64,000 nt of DNA from Echria macrotheca (GCA_030411725.1 MU839827.1:434001-498000); one strand, 5' to 3'; shown: positions 45,201-57,261, counted from the stretch's first letter. The notes: a model not told the origin generated them from the sequence alone. Numbers and translations: made by a program.

Positions 45201-48200
45201 TGCTCTGGCTGAACTAACAGGACACCTCCTTCTTCCACGCAAAGCTTGCACATATTGCGCAAGATCTCGAGCTCTTTTGAACCGAGATTAACGGATCTGG
45301 AGAAAGGGAGGTAGAAGAGGCGCCTGTTGATCAATCCTCCCAGCTTGCTGATCAGTGTGTGGGCCATTTGCTTGCTCTGTGGCCGAGCGACGACGACGCG
45401 AACAAGGCGCTTTCCATCTGCCAAGATTGACGCGACGAGTGGAACAATGACCGACGACTTGCCTTCGCCCATGTTGAGTTGCATTACGGAGTTGTTGCCA
45501 TGAGGCGGATCTCTCATGTGCCGAGCGACAGTTTGCTGGACAGGGCGGATCAAGATCTCCTGCTCCACTTCCAACAGAAGTGCTTCTGGCTGGCTCATGG
45601 GGTCGAACTCGTGGTGGGCTCCTTGGTTGAGCAGCTCCTTCTTGAGCTCACTTTGTTGACCTGATGAGCCACTGTTGAGTAGTCTTTCGGCTCGCTGAAG
45701 GTATATGATCGTGAGGGCGAAGTTCACCACTGCCTTCTTCCAATCTTCCGACAAAGTACCCCACGCCTCTCTACTCAGTAGTCCCAGGAGAAAAATAGAG
45801 GAAACCCTGGGATACACGCCAGCAGAGCGACACATTTGTGCAGCGATGGAATCAAACTTCAGGGCTTCGTCAATATCCCGACGGGTTGACTGTTCCAGAA
45901 GGCGGAAACCTTCGAGGTTGCGCTTCAGGGCCTCATCCAAATCGTCAATTGTGGCTTCAAAGCTTTGTGGTCCAGAGCTCTGCGCGCTTCGACGAAGCTC
46001 TTCGATATAACTCCTTTGGAAATCTCCAAGCACCTTTGTCTTCAGCATCCGGTCCAGGACTGCATACAACCGGGTGTGGATACTTCCATCCGTTACTCGA
46101 GTCCGAGAACAGCTTATGAACTCCAGAGAGGGCCGCTCAATATTTGGTGCAGGTTGCGAAAGAAGGTCCTTGACGCTGAAGTGGCATAACTCTGCCGGGG
46201 GCGATTGAGTTGCGAATGTGCGGGCGACCCTCACAAAGGCGGTTGTTGGCATTAGCGGCGCTTGTCGCATACGCTGAACGAGTTGGTCGAGATATCTTCT
46301 GAAGAGGTGTGTCCCGTGTGCCACGTTCAATCTGCCGTTGACGTGGGTCACGATTCTCTCGAGATCGAAGTACGACCGGAAGGGCTTTGCCGTGGTGGAC
46401 TCGGGTGCGGCGATCCTCCACGTCCTTTCGCACTTAGCTTTCAGTTCTGATGAGAGCTCAGCCTGTAATCTCTTCAGATTTCGTTCCCATTCTCGTCTCA
46501 TTCTGCTCTTGTAACCACCCTCAGATTCATCGGCGCCCCTCGCGAGCCCTTGCTCTGGACACTTTTCGAATGGAAGCGCACTGTTCACCACAGTGGTCTC
46601 AATCTTAGTGAGGATGCTAGATCGAGTAACATCGAGGTCGAACGTCGATGCTCTAGGGGGCCGTATTTCCGAAAAATCCTCAATACTCGCGATGGCCATC
46701 AAAGCTTGTACCACTTCCCACTCCGCACCCTCCGAGTACAGCAGAGAGCCGAGAAAGAAAAAAGACCGATATGTAACTCCTTCGGCGGCGAGTGCGTGAT
46801 GAAATGCGCACCATTTCCCCATAAGGGATCCTTTGTGGAGGTTCTGCACCGAGAATTTGATGTCAACCGGTGCAGTCCCCGGAAACTTGATCCCGCTGAC
46901 GCGGATTATATCTTGCTGCAATCTGTTTTCTGGAGAAGTCAAGAGACTTTGGTCGCCTTGCAGCAGGCACCTTACCAACGGGCCTAGCTGTCTGGTCCCC
47001 GGTGAAGTGCCTTGGACCGGACGGTCTCCCCGATACCACTCGTCCCAAGACCGGTACGCAGCAGACGCACACGCCTCGCCACCGAACTGCGCAGCGCGAA
47101 AGATGCCGTTTCTTCTTTGGGCGCGCTCGACTAATCCCTTCTCCGACCAGTGGGCCACAGATCTTGCCTCGTCGGCCATTTCAACCGGCCTGAACACCGT
47201 GTTAAATCTTCGAGCGTCCTCAATTATGGAGCTAGCATGCACCCAAAAGTCCTCATGTTGTGAGAGGATTGGCTGTGTTTCGTTCCACTCAACACGCTCG
47301 ATATCCCAGCTGCCGCGGTTGCAGGTGGTTCGGATTGGCGACAGACGAGCTACCTCGACGAGTAGCTCGTGAGAAACCGGATCCAGAAACTGGTATGAGC
47401 GAACTGCACTAGATCTCAAAATCCGAAGCGCCTCTTCTGTCCCCGTTCTCCCCGTGAGGGGGTCTAGTAAACAGTTCGACGTAAGGGCATGAAGAAGACA
47501 CAGAAAGACCTTGCTGTGGAGTGCCCCGCTATCTCGAAGCTGACCGAGATGAGTGTCTACTGTGAAAGCGTCATGTCGAACAGGGTCGGTGCCTGATCCG
47601 GAAGGTGACACCAGAACGTCGACGTGGTCGTAGACTTGCCGCGAAGAGAGTGTCCCTCGAGGAACAAGAACGAGCCTGCGATCCGTCGAGTGCTGAACGT
47701 CTTCTCGGAGGATGAGCCTGTTCTTCAACCCAATAAGCGTTCCTAGTCCTTGATCATGGTCGACTTGCATCCCAGTATAGTTCTTGGACCAAATGGTCGT
47801 GTCACCCCTCGAAAGTGAGAATGATAGACCGAGCCGAGGGAGTTCCACCAACAGTTTCCTCGCATCGTTGTTGAATATCAGATCGATTTTCTCCGGGCGC
47901 TCAATGGGAGCAAAGATTTTGTAGAGTCGCTTGGCGGTGCTGGAGTGGGGATCGATGACATAGCGAGAGCCTTTGCTGAGCATCACTTCATCGTTTGACC
48001 GGGCCAAACGCCAATTCTCTTCCGAGGAAACCCAAGGTTTACCAATAGGTCGGAACTCTATTTCTTTTGTTGAAAGGTTGATCCAGTGCGAATACTTCTC
48101 GATGAAGGATTCGGGGAGGTCGCCGCTGAAGTAGTCCGGATCCACATACTCCCACGTCCCAGAAGCCGTTGCCTCATCACTTCCCACCATCTCTGTGTCC

Positions 48201-51200
48201 TCGCATCTGACACCACGTTTGCGAGCAGTTCGGATGACCATCTTACCACCAATCATGGTGAAATGGATTACCCAGCCGTAATGGTCGTGACAGGAGGAGA
48301 ATCTCATGCCCGCCATTGTTGATGGCATCACCTTGAACATTTTTGTTCCAGCAAGTCGAATAAACGACGGATGTGACTGATACGCCTCAGGTAACCTCGA
48401 AAGGGGATATCCGTCCGCCAGCACCTGGCCGGTGAGGGCATTAAAAGTGACTCTCAACTCGGATCTTGTTCGTCCAGTAGTGGTTTCGAGGACGTGCGCC
48501 TGATTCCCGGGCCGACATTTCCACCCTGTCCCGGACGGGCTGTAGTCAGCCCAGAACCGCTTGATCGCGTCGTTGAGACCATCATTTTTCCATGTGGTGA
48601 CCTCCTCTTTGAAGGAGCTTTCGCAGGTAGACATGACTCTATACCACTGCGTCACCAGGATGGCGACAAGCGGGTCGCGGGGAAGATTCGAAACTGGACA
48701 ATGGTCGCATATGAAGACAGCCGCCTGAGAAAAAAGAGAGACTTCTCGTGAGTCGCAGAAGATCGAGTCTATGTGTGTCTGGCCAACATCGAAAGTCGAA
48801 GCGCAGATAAGAGACACCAATAGAAGCTTGTCCTTCCACACGGCGCGTTCCGGATCCGTTTTGCTTTCTTCCATTTTTCCGGCAAGCTGCCAGGCCCATC
48901 CAATCGAAACACCCCGAATGCGGGTCAAGTATCTCAGAATCGATATGGATGCATCACGCGAGGGAGCCAGGGATAGTAGCCTTGTCGCCAACCGTGTCAG
49001 GACAGAGAGAGCTACGCTGTTCCGCCAGCTCTCGGAGATCCTGTCCAGGGCGTCTGTGATAGCGACTTCCATGTTCTTGAAAAACGCTTCATTGCTGGTA
49101 TCGATGTGAGAGCATCTCAGTACCGAGCCTTGGGGACTAGCCGGGCCAGCCTCAAGACATGCTTGCACGACGAGGGCGAAGACCGACGTTCTGTTGAAGT
49201 CGAGGGACGGAATCGTAAGCTGACATAGGACATTTGCCCACTGCAGATGCAGCCCAGACCGGATATGACCAAAGGATCGGAACTCTTTTAATGACATGCT
49301 TCCAGGACATTCGTTCTGAGATGCTATGACTTCGTTCGAAGTGTGCTCTGTTGATCGAACCCAGAATTGCAGCGGTTGCTCCTGGACGAGAACGGCGTAC
49401 GAACACGATTCTGGAACACAGGCTTTCTCAATCGCTCTCGTGCAGGCAACGTTGGACTGAGCATCGTAGTAGGAGTATCTGTATGCATGTGGGGTGCACA
49501 CATTCTCCCTACTCACTTCGAAGATGTACTTTTTGTCCTTCCGCCACGTCTTCCGATCGCAACCGGGTTGGAGACGGCTGGTCGAGGTCACGAATGGAGT
49601 CAAGCCGGGGTAAGTGGCGACGTAACAAGGCGGCCAACCCGCCACCCGCGGATCGCTCAGAATGTTAGCTAACAGGGAGATTGTTGCATTCCTCCAAGCT
49701 GCGACGGCTTTTGGCACCGAGATTTCGAAGACGACAGCCTTTGCCTCGTTTTGGTCAGCGGGCAAGGGCCACTCGAAGATGGAGATTTTCAACTCCTGTG
49801 CCTGTGTCGACAACTCACAACTCGGACAGTTGTGTGGCTGATGTATCTTTTCTGGCCCTATCACCCGATGGGGTGTATGCTCAGCCTTGCTTGAGAGCTC
49901 TTTGGCCTTTCGTATCAATGCGTCATATTCCCTCCATTTTGCCTCGCGTTGTGCTTCAGCATCGGCGAGGATTCGTGCCAGAAGGTTCTGATGCGGTATC
50001 GACGAGTTGAAATACCGGACGGCGAAGGAGTCAGGCTCGCCGAAGCTGTCGAAGGTCGGGAGATAACCGCTCGGTGTGTTGCTCTTTCGGTGATAGAGGT
50101 ATGTCTCGACTTGGTGAATCCGGATCATCTGTTCTTTTGACCCAAGGAGCAGCGGATGGCAAATCTCAGGATTGATCTCCGGATTATACTCGAGAAGCAG
50201 AGGCACGACTCGGCATGCAAGCTTGTCCACCGCGACCCAAGCCTCCAGGATACACAGGTACATGTTTGAGAGCGCTTCCGGCGCGTGCTTGTATTCCTCG
50301 CGAGCCTTTCGGTGGTAGGTTTCGATCAAATGCCACAATTGGTTGGCAGCATCTTCCACCGTGTCCGGCCTTCCTCCCGCCACCTGCAATATCTCCCCTA
50401 GCCATGGCTGCAAGTTGAGCTCAATCCAAGACTCAAACTCACGGAGTTGGAAATGTTGCATTGTGCCTTCCTTGTGCCGTAGAAAGTCCAGCGGCGGGAG
50501 CGAGGATTTCGGGGCTCGAACAAGTACCGTATGGTCGCCTGGACCTGCGGCAATCTCGTGAGCAAGGACCCGCGAGTCTATCCACTCCAGATGTGACTTG
50601 AGAGTTTGGATCTTGAGGTTGCAATCGGCATAGAAGGGGAGATGGGACAGGCCCTCAAGATTGATCTTTTTTCCGTTTTGTCTCTGAGCGTTCCGCCACC
50701 GACTTTCCATGAGGCCTCTGCTGAGGTTGAGTGAAGCTCGGACGTCTTCCAGCCAAGGCGAATCGTCAGACGGGTCAATTTTCGCAACTCTGTGGGCTGT
50801 TTTGGCACCCATGCAGAAAAGGAAGTCGTTCTTGAGTCTCGATGTGACGGCTTTAGAGAGCAAGAAGCCATGGTAGTGGGCCATGACTTCTTTGTACCAG
50901 TCCCTGGTTTCGCCTTCCGGGGCGCTCCGTTCCAGAATCATACGCACAGAAACACGCAGAAGGACCCACGTGGATGATCGGAAGCTGGCCGTTCCATTTC
51001 TCGAATGGGTGGCCTGCTCCCGACTGCGCTTGGTGATGCGCAAGGGTTCCATATCCTCTCCAATGCCGCGTAGCACGTCCATTAGCATCTCGGTCACGAG
51101 GGACGGCGATGTGGTATTGTTTTCGGGACCGTAGTAGTTGACTGAAGCGCCGCTCTCAAAACGACTTGGCGGTCGTTCGTTTTCCAGGTGGCACATTGTA

Positions 51201-51777
51201 TCGGCCAGGGAGGTCAAGAACCTATCGTCTCGGATAACCTCGCGGCTGATGATGGCGGCGGAATCGGGGAATTCGCGGAGAAGCGCTCCTCGGCAATGCG
51301 TGACCTTTGAGTTGGGTGCGAGCAGCTCGAATGCCTCGAATACGACGTCCTCTTCTTCCATGGTGAGCAGAAGTCCTGCATTCTGGGCGCGGATGTGAAA
51401 CAAGGCATAATCTGTTTGAAATGTTAGACATAAGGATTGACAGGTCTCAAAGTCCGACACAACATACCGCCAGTTTCAAGGTCTCGGAATTGGCGCTTGA
51501 TCGCGTTCACCTTTCTCGACGTATTGCCCCCAGCGTCTACGCCAGCTCGGGCGCGGAGGTTCTGATCTAGCGTTTTGAGCACAGGTGCTAGAACCCGTGC
51601 TGAATTCGGCTCTATGTCTGAGAAGCGAACCAGGGACTCTCGGAAGGATCTCACAATCCCGAGGTCGTGGGCCGCGCCGGCGTCCTCAATCTCGGCTGGT
51701 CTGGGGGGCAGGAAGACTTGATTGACGATATAGTCCAGGGAAAAGACAGCCCCGACGGCGGAGTTACGATCCGCCAT
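42224..51777 (-). CDS. Giant DUF6606/DUF3638/DUF3645 protein (annotated in databases as putative ubiquitinyl hydrolase)
   Basis: Three exons on the minus strand: 51468-51777, 43597-51411 and 42224-43548, giving 3149 aa. The 56 bp intron restores LETGDYALFHIRAQNAGLLL; the 48 bp intron (43549-43596) restores KDTLVQACMRMRKLG and is stop-free. The N-terminal third fits DUF6606. The C-terminal third has an NTPase-like core: QLNMGEGKSSVIVPLVA (P-loop, about residue 2085), VVVARPQSKQMAHTLI, DIVDESDENFS (Walker-B-like, about 2216), HTRGTDLKLPQSY (about 2679) and QACMRMRKLGQGQSVTF (about 2708). Fungal and plant relatives carry the ubiquitin-hydrolase label, but I see no obvious catalytic Cys/His pair. 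The acidic/Arg linker EEERELERPAPREPGEH lies near 2880. Role unknown; ATP-driven action is inferred. Confidence 0.9.
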
Positions 51778-52440
51778 CTTGGTCGATGCTGAATAGCGCA
51801 GCTGAGACGTGTTGCTCTGAGAGGAAGCGGCGGACGAGGGGTCTGAGTCTTGCCACGGAACCAGCGTGGCTCAGACACGAGAAGGTTTGGAAGGAAGGAG
51901 GTACTCGGAAGGTTCTTGAGGACAAATGAATACGATAGAAGAGAAGAGGTGGTGGGGAAGAGTTTGTTGTTCCAGGTGGAATTCTGTGGTCAAAGAGAAG
52001 GGAAGAGGAGAGTGGAGTGTGGGGGGAGTGAGTGCTTTGCGGTTGGCAAGACGAGGAAGGAGTGCCTCAGGTCCGCAACTCCCAATTGTTTAGGTACCTA
52101 GGGTTTTGTGGCCACCACCAAAGTATGGAAGAAAGACACGGGCAGGATAAAAAATTTGCAGTTCTCTCATTTTGTCCCTTCCACCAGCGCCGCCCAAGGC
52201 TACCCCAAACGGTCGATTATCAATTGCAAAACAATCGAGATCGAGTTTGCAACCAATCTCCTATCTCTCCAGTATCCGCTCCATTGACTTGTTGGATTCA
52301 AGGTCCATATGAGGTCTCACTTTGCCATGATGCGCTGTGGCAAATCCGTTTGTTTTGTCCGCTTGTCTGAGGCCCTCCCAGTGTTACTCTAACAATCATC
52401 CCAACATTTCAAGTCCGTCGCATTGACATTAGATGGCACA
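51778..52440. other. Intergenic region
   Basis: Promoter of the giant DUF3638 gene and 3' flank of the SDR gene; purine-rich leader at about 51870-52050. No gene seen. Confidence 0.45.
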
Positions 52441-53359
52441 CTAGTCCTTACGCCCCCCAGCAACAAACGAAGACAGCTCTTTCAACCCCTGATTCATACT
52501 CATAAAGTAGTCCATCACCCACTGCGGCATCCAGTGCGCAATAAACTTGATGGCAGAAGACTGCGGCCCCCTCCAGACCAGCCCGCTCCTTTGCCCCAGA
52601 ATTTCACCCACAACAACCTCAGCATACTCCTCGATCGAGCACCCCGCCGGTTTCGCCTGCCCGTTGGCCCACTTCTCAATAAACCCTCTGATGGCCTCAT
52701 ACCGCGAGCCCGGCTTGAGATTCACCGCCTGGTTGTTGACGTCCCATTTACTGTCCACAGTCCCAGACATGACGGTCATGACGGTCACGCCAAACGGCGC
52801 GAGTTCCAGCCGCAGCACCTCAGAGAAATTGTTGAGCGCGGCCTTGGAAGCCGTGTATATAGCTAAACTCCAGTCATTAGCAGTCGCCCCAGTGTCGTCA
52901 AAAGGCACAAGGAGGGCGCTTACAAATCCACGGCACGTTCACAACCGATCCGATACTGCTGACATTGACGATACGCCCGCGGCTAGCAATGATGAGATCG
53001 GAGAAAGCCTGCACGGTGCGGACGACGCCCCAGAAATTGGTGTCGAACACGCGCTGCGCCCTGTCGATGTCGAGGTCGAGAATGGGCAGCACGTGGCCGA
53101 GTCCGGCGTTGTTGACCAGGATGTCGAGGCCCCGGCCGCTGTCGGCGACGGCTCTGGCCGCTGCTGCGGCGGACTCAGCCGAGGTCACGTCGAGAGACAG
53201 GACGGTGACGTTGGACAGTGTCGACAGGTCTGAGGCGATCTTGGACGTGTCGCGGGCGGTTGCGAAGACGTGGTGGCCGCGTTTGGCTAGGGCTAATGCG
53301 AGCCCGGCCCCGATGCCGCCGGCGGAGCAGCCTGTGACGAGGATACTCTTTGACGGCAT
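52441..53359 (-). CDS. Short-chain dehydrogenase/reductase, Ayr1-like
   Basis: Two exons on the minus strand, 52924-53359 and 52441-52862, with a 61 bp intron (GTAAGC...TTTAG, branch GCTAATGA), giving 285 aa. Classical SDR features: nucleotide-binding TGCSAGGIGAGLA at the N-terminus, LDVTS, VNNAGLGHV, the catalytic serine in NVSSIGS, and catalytic YTASK (Tyr-x3-Lys), whose tyrosine lies just after the splice junction. The spacing GCSxGGIG is typical of the 1-acyldihydroxyacetone-phosphate reductase (Ayr1) subgroup, NADPH-dependent enzymes of lipid particles and ER. Exact substrate is inference. Confidence 0.9.
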
Positions 53360-53665
53360 GTTTTCGATGGTTTGTTGTTGTTGTTGAAATAAAAGTGCGA
53401 AGCTGAGTCGATGTGCAAGCTGGAAGTGGAAGGTAGGACGTGATCCTTTTCGGCTAATTTGCCTCATCGGGATTCTCTGCTTCGTCATCGCGGTCGTGGG
53501 ATCACCAACGGTCTGCATGTAAAGAAAAGCTAATAACATTTCGGATCAATCCTTCGTTTCGATAGCATGTTTTGAGCTATCAGTCTAAGAAATGCGATGC
53601 GATTAGCCCAAGCGGTATTTCGCGCAGCTCCACACCCCCGGTATATATGGTACGGATACGTAAAT
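53360..53665. other. Short intergenic region
   Basis: 306 bp between the SDR start and the Hsp20 stop, including a short GTT trinucleotide run (about 53372-53386) in the SDR leader. No gene. Confidence 0.5.
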
Positions 53666-54283
53666 CTACTTGACCTCAATCTTCCGGCTCCTCGTAACCT
53701 GCTGCTTCGGCGCCACAACTTTGAGAATTCCATTCTCCAAACTAGCCTCAATATCCAACTCCGACAGCGGCCCAGGGAACGCAAAATCCCTCTCAAAATC
53801 GCCCACAAACCGTTCCCGCTGCAAGAACCTCACCCCCTCACCACCACCACTTTTCTCCTTCTCCTTCTCCTTATCCCCACCACCACCACCCTCCTTCCCC
53901 TTCCCCTCATCCCCTTCTTTCCCCTTCCCCCCCTCCTTTTCTTCCTCTCCCCCCTTCTTTTTAGTAGCAGGCAAAGGAATCTCATAAGGCCGCTCAACAC
54001 TTCCCCTCACAGACAGGACATTCTCCCCCGTCAGCTCGATGTGGATATCCTTCCTATCCACACCGGGCATCTCGCCATACAACTCATACGCGTCCTTGGT
54101 CTCGCGGATGTCGAAGCGCGGACGGGGACCGCGGCGGTGGTGGTGGCGGCCACGGGCTGAAGAAGAGGCATCTTGTTCGGTCTGGACCTCGCGCGAGTAC
54201 GAGTTGAAGTCGTCGAGGAGGCGGAAGAGGGTTGTGAAGTTTGGGTCGGTTGTGTAGAGGTTTTCGGGGAGGTTGAAGACCAT
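53666..54283 (-). CDS. hsp30: Small heat shock protein (Hsp20/alpha-crystallin, Hsp30-like)
   Basis: An intronless 205 aa frame. The N-terminal arm is followed by an alpha-crystallin domain starting at RPRFDIRETKDAYELYGEMP, with ENVLSVRGSVERP, then RFVGDFERDFAFPGPLSE and DIEASLENGILKVVAPKQ with the hallmark A-x-x-x-n-G-x-L box, and the IEVK tail. Between two strands (about residues 105-145) sits an insertion of nearly pure Lys, Glu and Gly. Such proteins form oligomers that hold unfolding proteins in the cytosol. Length is typical of filamentous-fungal Hsp30. Heat induction is expected from the family; I found no clean heat-shock element in the upstream region. Confidence 0.94.
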   Translation of the reverse strand: MVFNLPENLYTTDPNFTTLFRLLDDFNSYSREVQTEQDASSSARGRHHHRRGPRPRFDIRETKDAYELYGEMPGVDRKDIHIELTGENVLSVRGSVERPYEIPLPATKKKGGEEEKEGGKGKEGDEGKGKEGGGGGDKEKEKEKSGGGEGVRFLQRERFVGDFERDFAFPGPLSELDIEASLENGILKVVAPKQQVTRSRKIEVK

Positions 54284-55325
54284 TTTCTCTTTTTTTGTTG
54301 GTCACTGATATTGATGGGATGGGGTTTATGGAGTACCGTGGGGATGATAATGAAACCTACTAAAAGAATTTGAAGTCCCTCAAGGTATGTCAGAAAATTT
54401 GGGGAGACAAGTATTTGGGAGCTGAGGTGGGACGTGAAGCTCTGGCTTCAATGTGAGGGACTCTGATGGGATTAAGAGAATTCTTGGGAGGTGTATCCAT
54501 ACCAGACCTCATTAATACGTCAGAGTGTCAGAACCAGAAGGCTTGGCGAGCAATGTCATCACTGGGGACGTGATCGAGACCTGACCTCATCCGATCGACA
54601 CCGCAAGTGACGAACCTGCAAATTGGGTCCGGGACATCCGTGTTTGTGTTTCAACATAGATAAAATGACGGAGGCCCGGTCTGTGAGCGACTTTGGTCAC
54701 GATCCGTACCTGGAGCTGCACTCCCCCTTATTATTCTGTCGTCCCGCAACATGATTGGTTCACCACCCTCTCCGCCATCCTTCTCTGCCTAGCTCCGCTG
54801 GTTCGTCCCGTCATTCTGCCCTTGCTATAGGGGAAATATCAGAACCCGCACTGACAGTGTCTTTAGTGTCAATGCTGAGCATGACCACCACCAATGGTTG
54901 TCCACGAGTTTCTCGGCAGTGGATACCGGGTTAGGTAGCCAAGACATCGAGGATCACCAAGACCGCAATGGGATTGATCAACATAGGCTTTCGAGAGTGA
55001 TTGTTGTTGCAACTGCGGGTGTTTGCGCCGCGTCTACACACGGGAGATCGTCTCCGAGAAATGGAATAAAAAGAGCACCTCAAGACTTTGGTCTTTCTCT
55101 TCTCCTCATACCATAATTCTGCATGTTCTTTCGTTCAATCGTCTTTCAAAGACGCACATCACTCACTCATTCACTACCACTGTTGAAGCTGGTATTCAAC
55201 CACAGACAAACCTGAACACACTCGCTCAAAACCATTTCATTTGTATCAATAAATATCACCGTCATTCATTCAGCCCAAAAGGGGTAAAAAACAAGAGATC
55301 TCAAAAACAACAACAACACATCAAA
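54284..55325. promoter_or_regulatory. Divergent upstream region of hsp30 and the proline-repeat gene
   Basis: About 1 kb between divergent starts. No gene. The leader just before 55326 is A/C-rich (AAAACAACAACAACACATCAAA), a common form for highly expressed fungal genes. Confidence 0.5.
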
Positions 55326-56870
55326 ATGAAGCCAACAAAGCTTCTCCTCTTCCTCCCCATATCCTCCTCCCTCGCCCTCCCCCACGGAGGAGGCATGGGT
55401 GGAATGGGCCATGGTATGGGAGGAGGTATGCACGGCATGGGCGGCGGGATGGGCGCCAACTTCCACCAGGCCAACTTCCACGCCACCGCGGTCCCGGTCC
55501 CCGTCGCCAGGCCAGTCGGCGTCCCCGTCGGCGTCCCGGAGCCCTACCCAGTCGCGAAACCGGTGGGAGTACCCGTGGGCGTGCCCGAGCCGTACCCCGT
55601 CGCCAAGCCCGTCGGCGTCCCCGTTGGCATCCCGGAGCCCTACCCGGAGCGCGTCGACGTTCCCGTCCCCATCCCCGCCCCATTCCCGGTAACAAGACTC
55701 GTCAACGTGCCCACGCCAGTGCCGCAACCGTACCCCGTCGACGTTCCGGTCCCGCAACCCTTCCCGGTCACAAAACTAGTCGACGTCCCCGTCCCCCAGC
55801 CGGTACCGCAGCCCTACCCGGTAACGCAGGTCGTCTCGGTCCCCTTCCCTCAGCGCGTCGACGTCCCCGTCGAAGTCCCCGTTCCCCAACCAGTACCCCA
55901 ACCCTACCCAGTGACCCAAGTCGTCTCGGTCCCCTTCCCACAACGCGTCGACGTTCCCGTCCCCGAGCCTTACCCGGTCACCCAGCTCGTCCCACAGCCC
56001 GAGCCCTACCCAGTAACGCAGGTCGTGCCCGTCCCGACGCCTGTCCCCTTCCCGCAGCGCGTCGACGTCCCCGTCCCGGAACCCTACCCCGTCTCGGTCT
56101 CGGTCCCCTTCCCCGTCCAGGTCTCCGTCCCATCACCGGTCCCGCAGCCCTACCCAGTGCCCGTCCCGATGCTCCAGAACCCCGTCCTCGACAACATCGA
56201 GATCAACACGAACATGGAATCCACGACGCGGTATACCTACGACGACGGGCCCATCGTCGACGCGGCGAATGTCTTCACCGGACCGCCGTTCTTCCCTGGT
56301 CCCCCTCCCCCTGGTCCCCCTCCTCCACCCCCACCTCCTCCTCCCCCGCCGATGCCAATCGGGGATTCCAACGTGTTCAGTGGTGCACCGCTGTTCCCCG
56401 CCGACCCTCCACCGATTGGACCGCCCATCGGAAACGTGAATATTCTCAACCCGCTGGTGGGTGATGATGATCCGCCGCCCGCGCCGATCGGAGTACCGCT
56501 GGGGAATGTGAATATCGGTGTTGGAATTGCGCCGCCGCCGCCCGGTCCGGGGCCGGTGATTGGCGGTGGGGTTGGGGTGCCGGGGCCGTTGCCTCCACCC
56601 CCTCCGCCGCCGCCTCCTCCGCCTCCTCCGCCTCCGCCGCCGATTCCGGGATATCCCGGGAACGGGTTTTATGGGAACGGCTTCTTTGGTAACCGGTTCT
56701 TTGGGAATGGGTTCAATGCCGCGCCCCCTTATGCCGCGCCATATGGGTACGGACTGTACGGAGGAGGGTATCCTGGCTATGGTGGCGGTTTTGGGCGGTT
56801 TGCTGGTGTTGGTCGGTTTGCGGGGTATCCTGGGTATGGTGGGTATGGACGCATTTTTGGACGCCCGTAG
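55326..56870 (+). CDS. Secreted proline-rich tandem-repeat protein
   Basis: A 514 aa product from the ATG at 55326; the frame is open 101 codons further upstream, but that part lacks low-complexity character and the chosen ATG opens a signal peptide (MKPTKLLLFLPISSSLALP). After a Gly/Met/His-rich spacer (20-50) comes a run of short Pro/Val repeats (about 57-300): a 16-residue unit VGVPVGVPEPYPVAKP three times, then longer units built from VPQPYPVTQVVSVPFPQRVD. The centre has polyproline blocks (PPGPPPPPPPPPPPP) alternating with GNVNI-type spacers, and the C-terminus is Gly/Tyr/Phe-rich (GNGFFGNRFFGNG, GYPGYGG). No catalytic domain. A structural cell-wall, spore or matrix protein is likely; function unproven. 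Confidence 0.85.
   Translation: MKPTKLLLFLPISSSLALPHGGGMGGMGHGMGGGMHGMGGGMGANFHQANFHATAVPVPVARPVGVPVGVPEPYPVAKPVGVPVGVPEPYPVAKPVGVPVGIPEPYPERVDVPVPIPAPFPVTRLVNVPTPVPQPYPVDVPVPQPFPVTKLVDVPVPQPVPQPYPVTQVVSVPFPQRVDVPVEVPVPQPVPQPYPVTQVVSVPFPQRVDVPVPEPYPVTQLVPQPEPYPVTQVVPVPTPVPFPQRVDVPVPEPYPVSVSVPFPVQVSVPSPVPQPYPVPVPMLQNPVLDNIEINTNMESTTRYTYDDGPIVDAANVFTGPPFFPGPPPPGPPPPPPPPPPPPMPIGDSNVFSGAPLFPADPPPIGPPIGNVNILNPLVGDDDPPPAPIGVPLGNVNIGVGIAPPPPGPGPVIGGGVGVPGPLPPPPPPPPPPPPPPPPPIPGYPGNGFYGNGFFGNRFFGNGFNAAPPYAAPYGYGLYGGGYPGYGGGFGRFAGVGRFAGYPGYGGYGRIFGRP
55512..55650 (+). repeat. Three in-frame 48 bp tandem repeats
   Basis: DNA encoding VGVPVG(V/I)PEPYPVAKP-type units, repeated about every 48 bp with mostly synonymous drift, inside the proline-repeat gene. 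Confidence 0.7.
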
Positions 56871-57261
56871 TGGCTTTGTCCGTCGTTCTCTTGTCGGTGT
56901 TGCATCTGGGTGGGAAACAGCGGAGACTGGTATTACAAGAGGTAATAGAGGTGAACTGAGTGCTGGCTCACTCAGTGTGAAGAAGAGAGGTAATAATCCC
57001 ACTAGGTAGATAGACACAACCACCATACAGTTTCTTATGTATTCAAAAATCAGATTCAAACCACAGTGATATCTAGCGTTGCTCAAAAGGCCGTCAACTC
57101 GTATACAAGACCGCACCGGGGTATCCTAAAAATTACAAACAACCTGCCAATGTGCCGACACCATACGCGACACCCGAACCGTATATACGTTTTCGCCCTT
57201 CTAAGGCGCACCCCTTTTTTGGTGCGAAGAGTATGTAAACGAAAGACAAGTGAATCGCGCA
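56871..57261. other. Convergent intergenic region
   Basis: 3' flanks of the proline-repeat gene and the GPCR gene; nothing else seen. Confidence 0.5.

Noticed and set aside
55023..55325. 101-codon N-terminal extension of the proline-repeat protein
   Set aside because: It lacks repeat character and would bury the clear signal peptide that begins at 55326.
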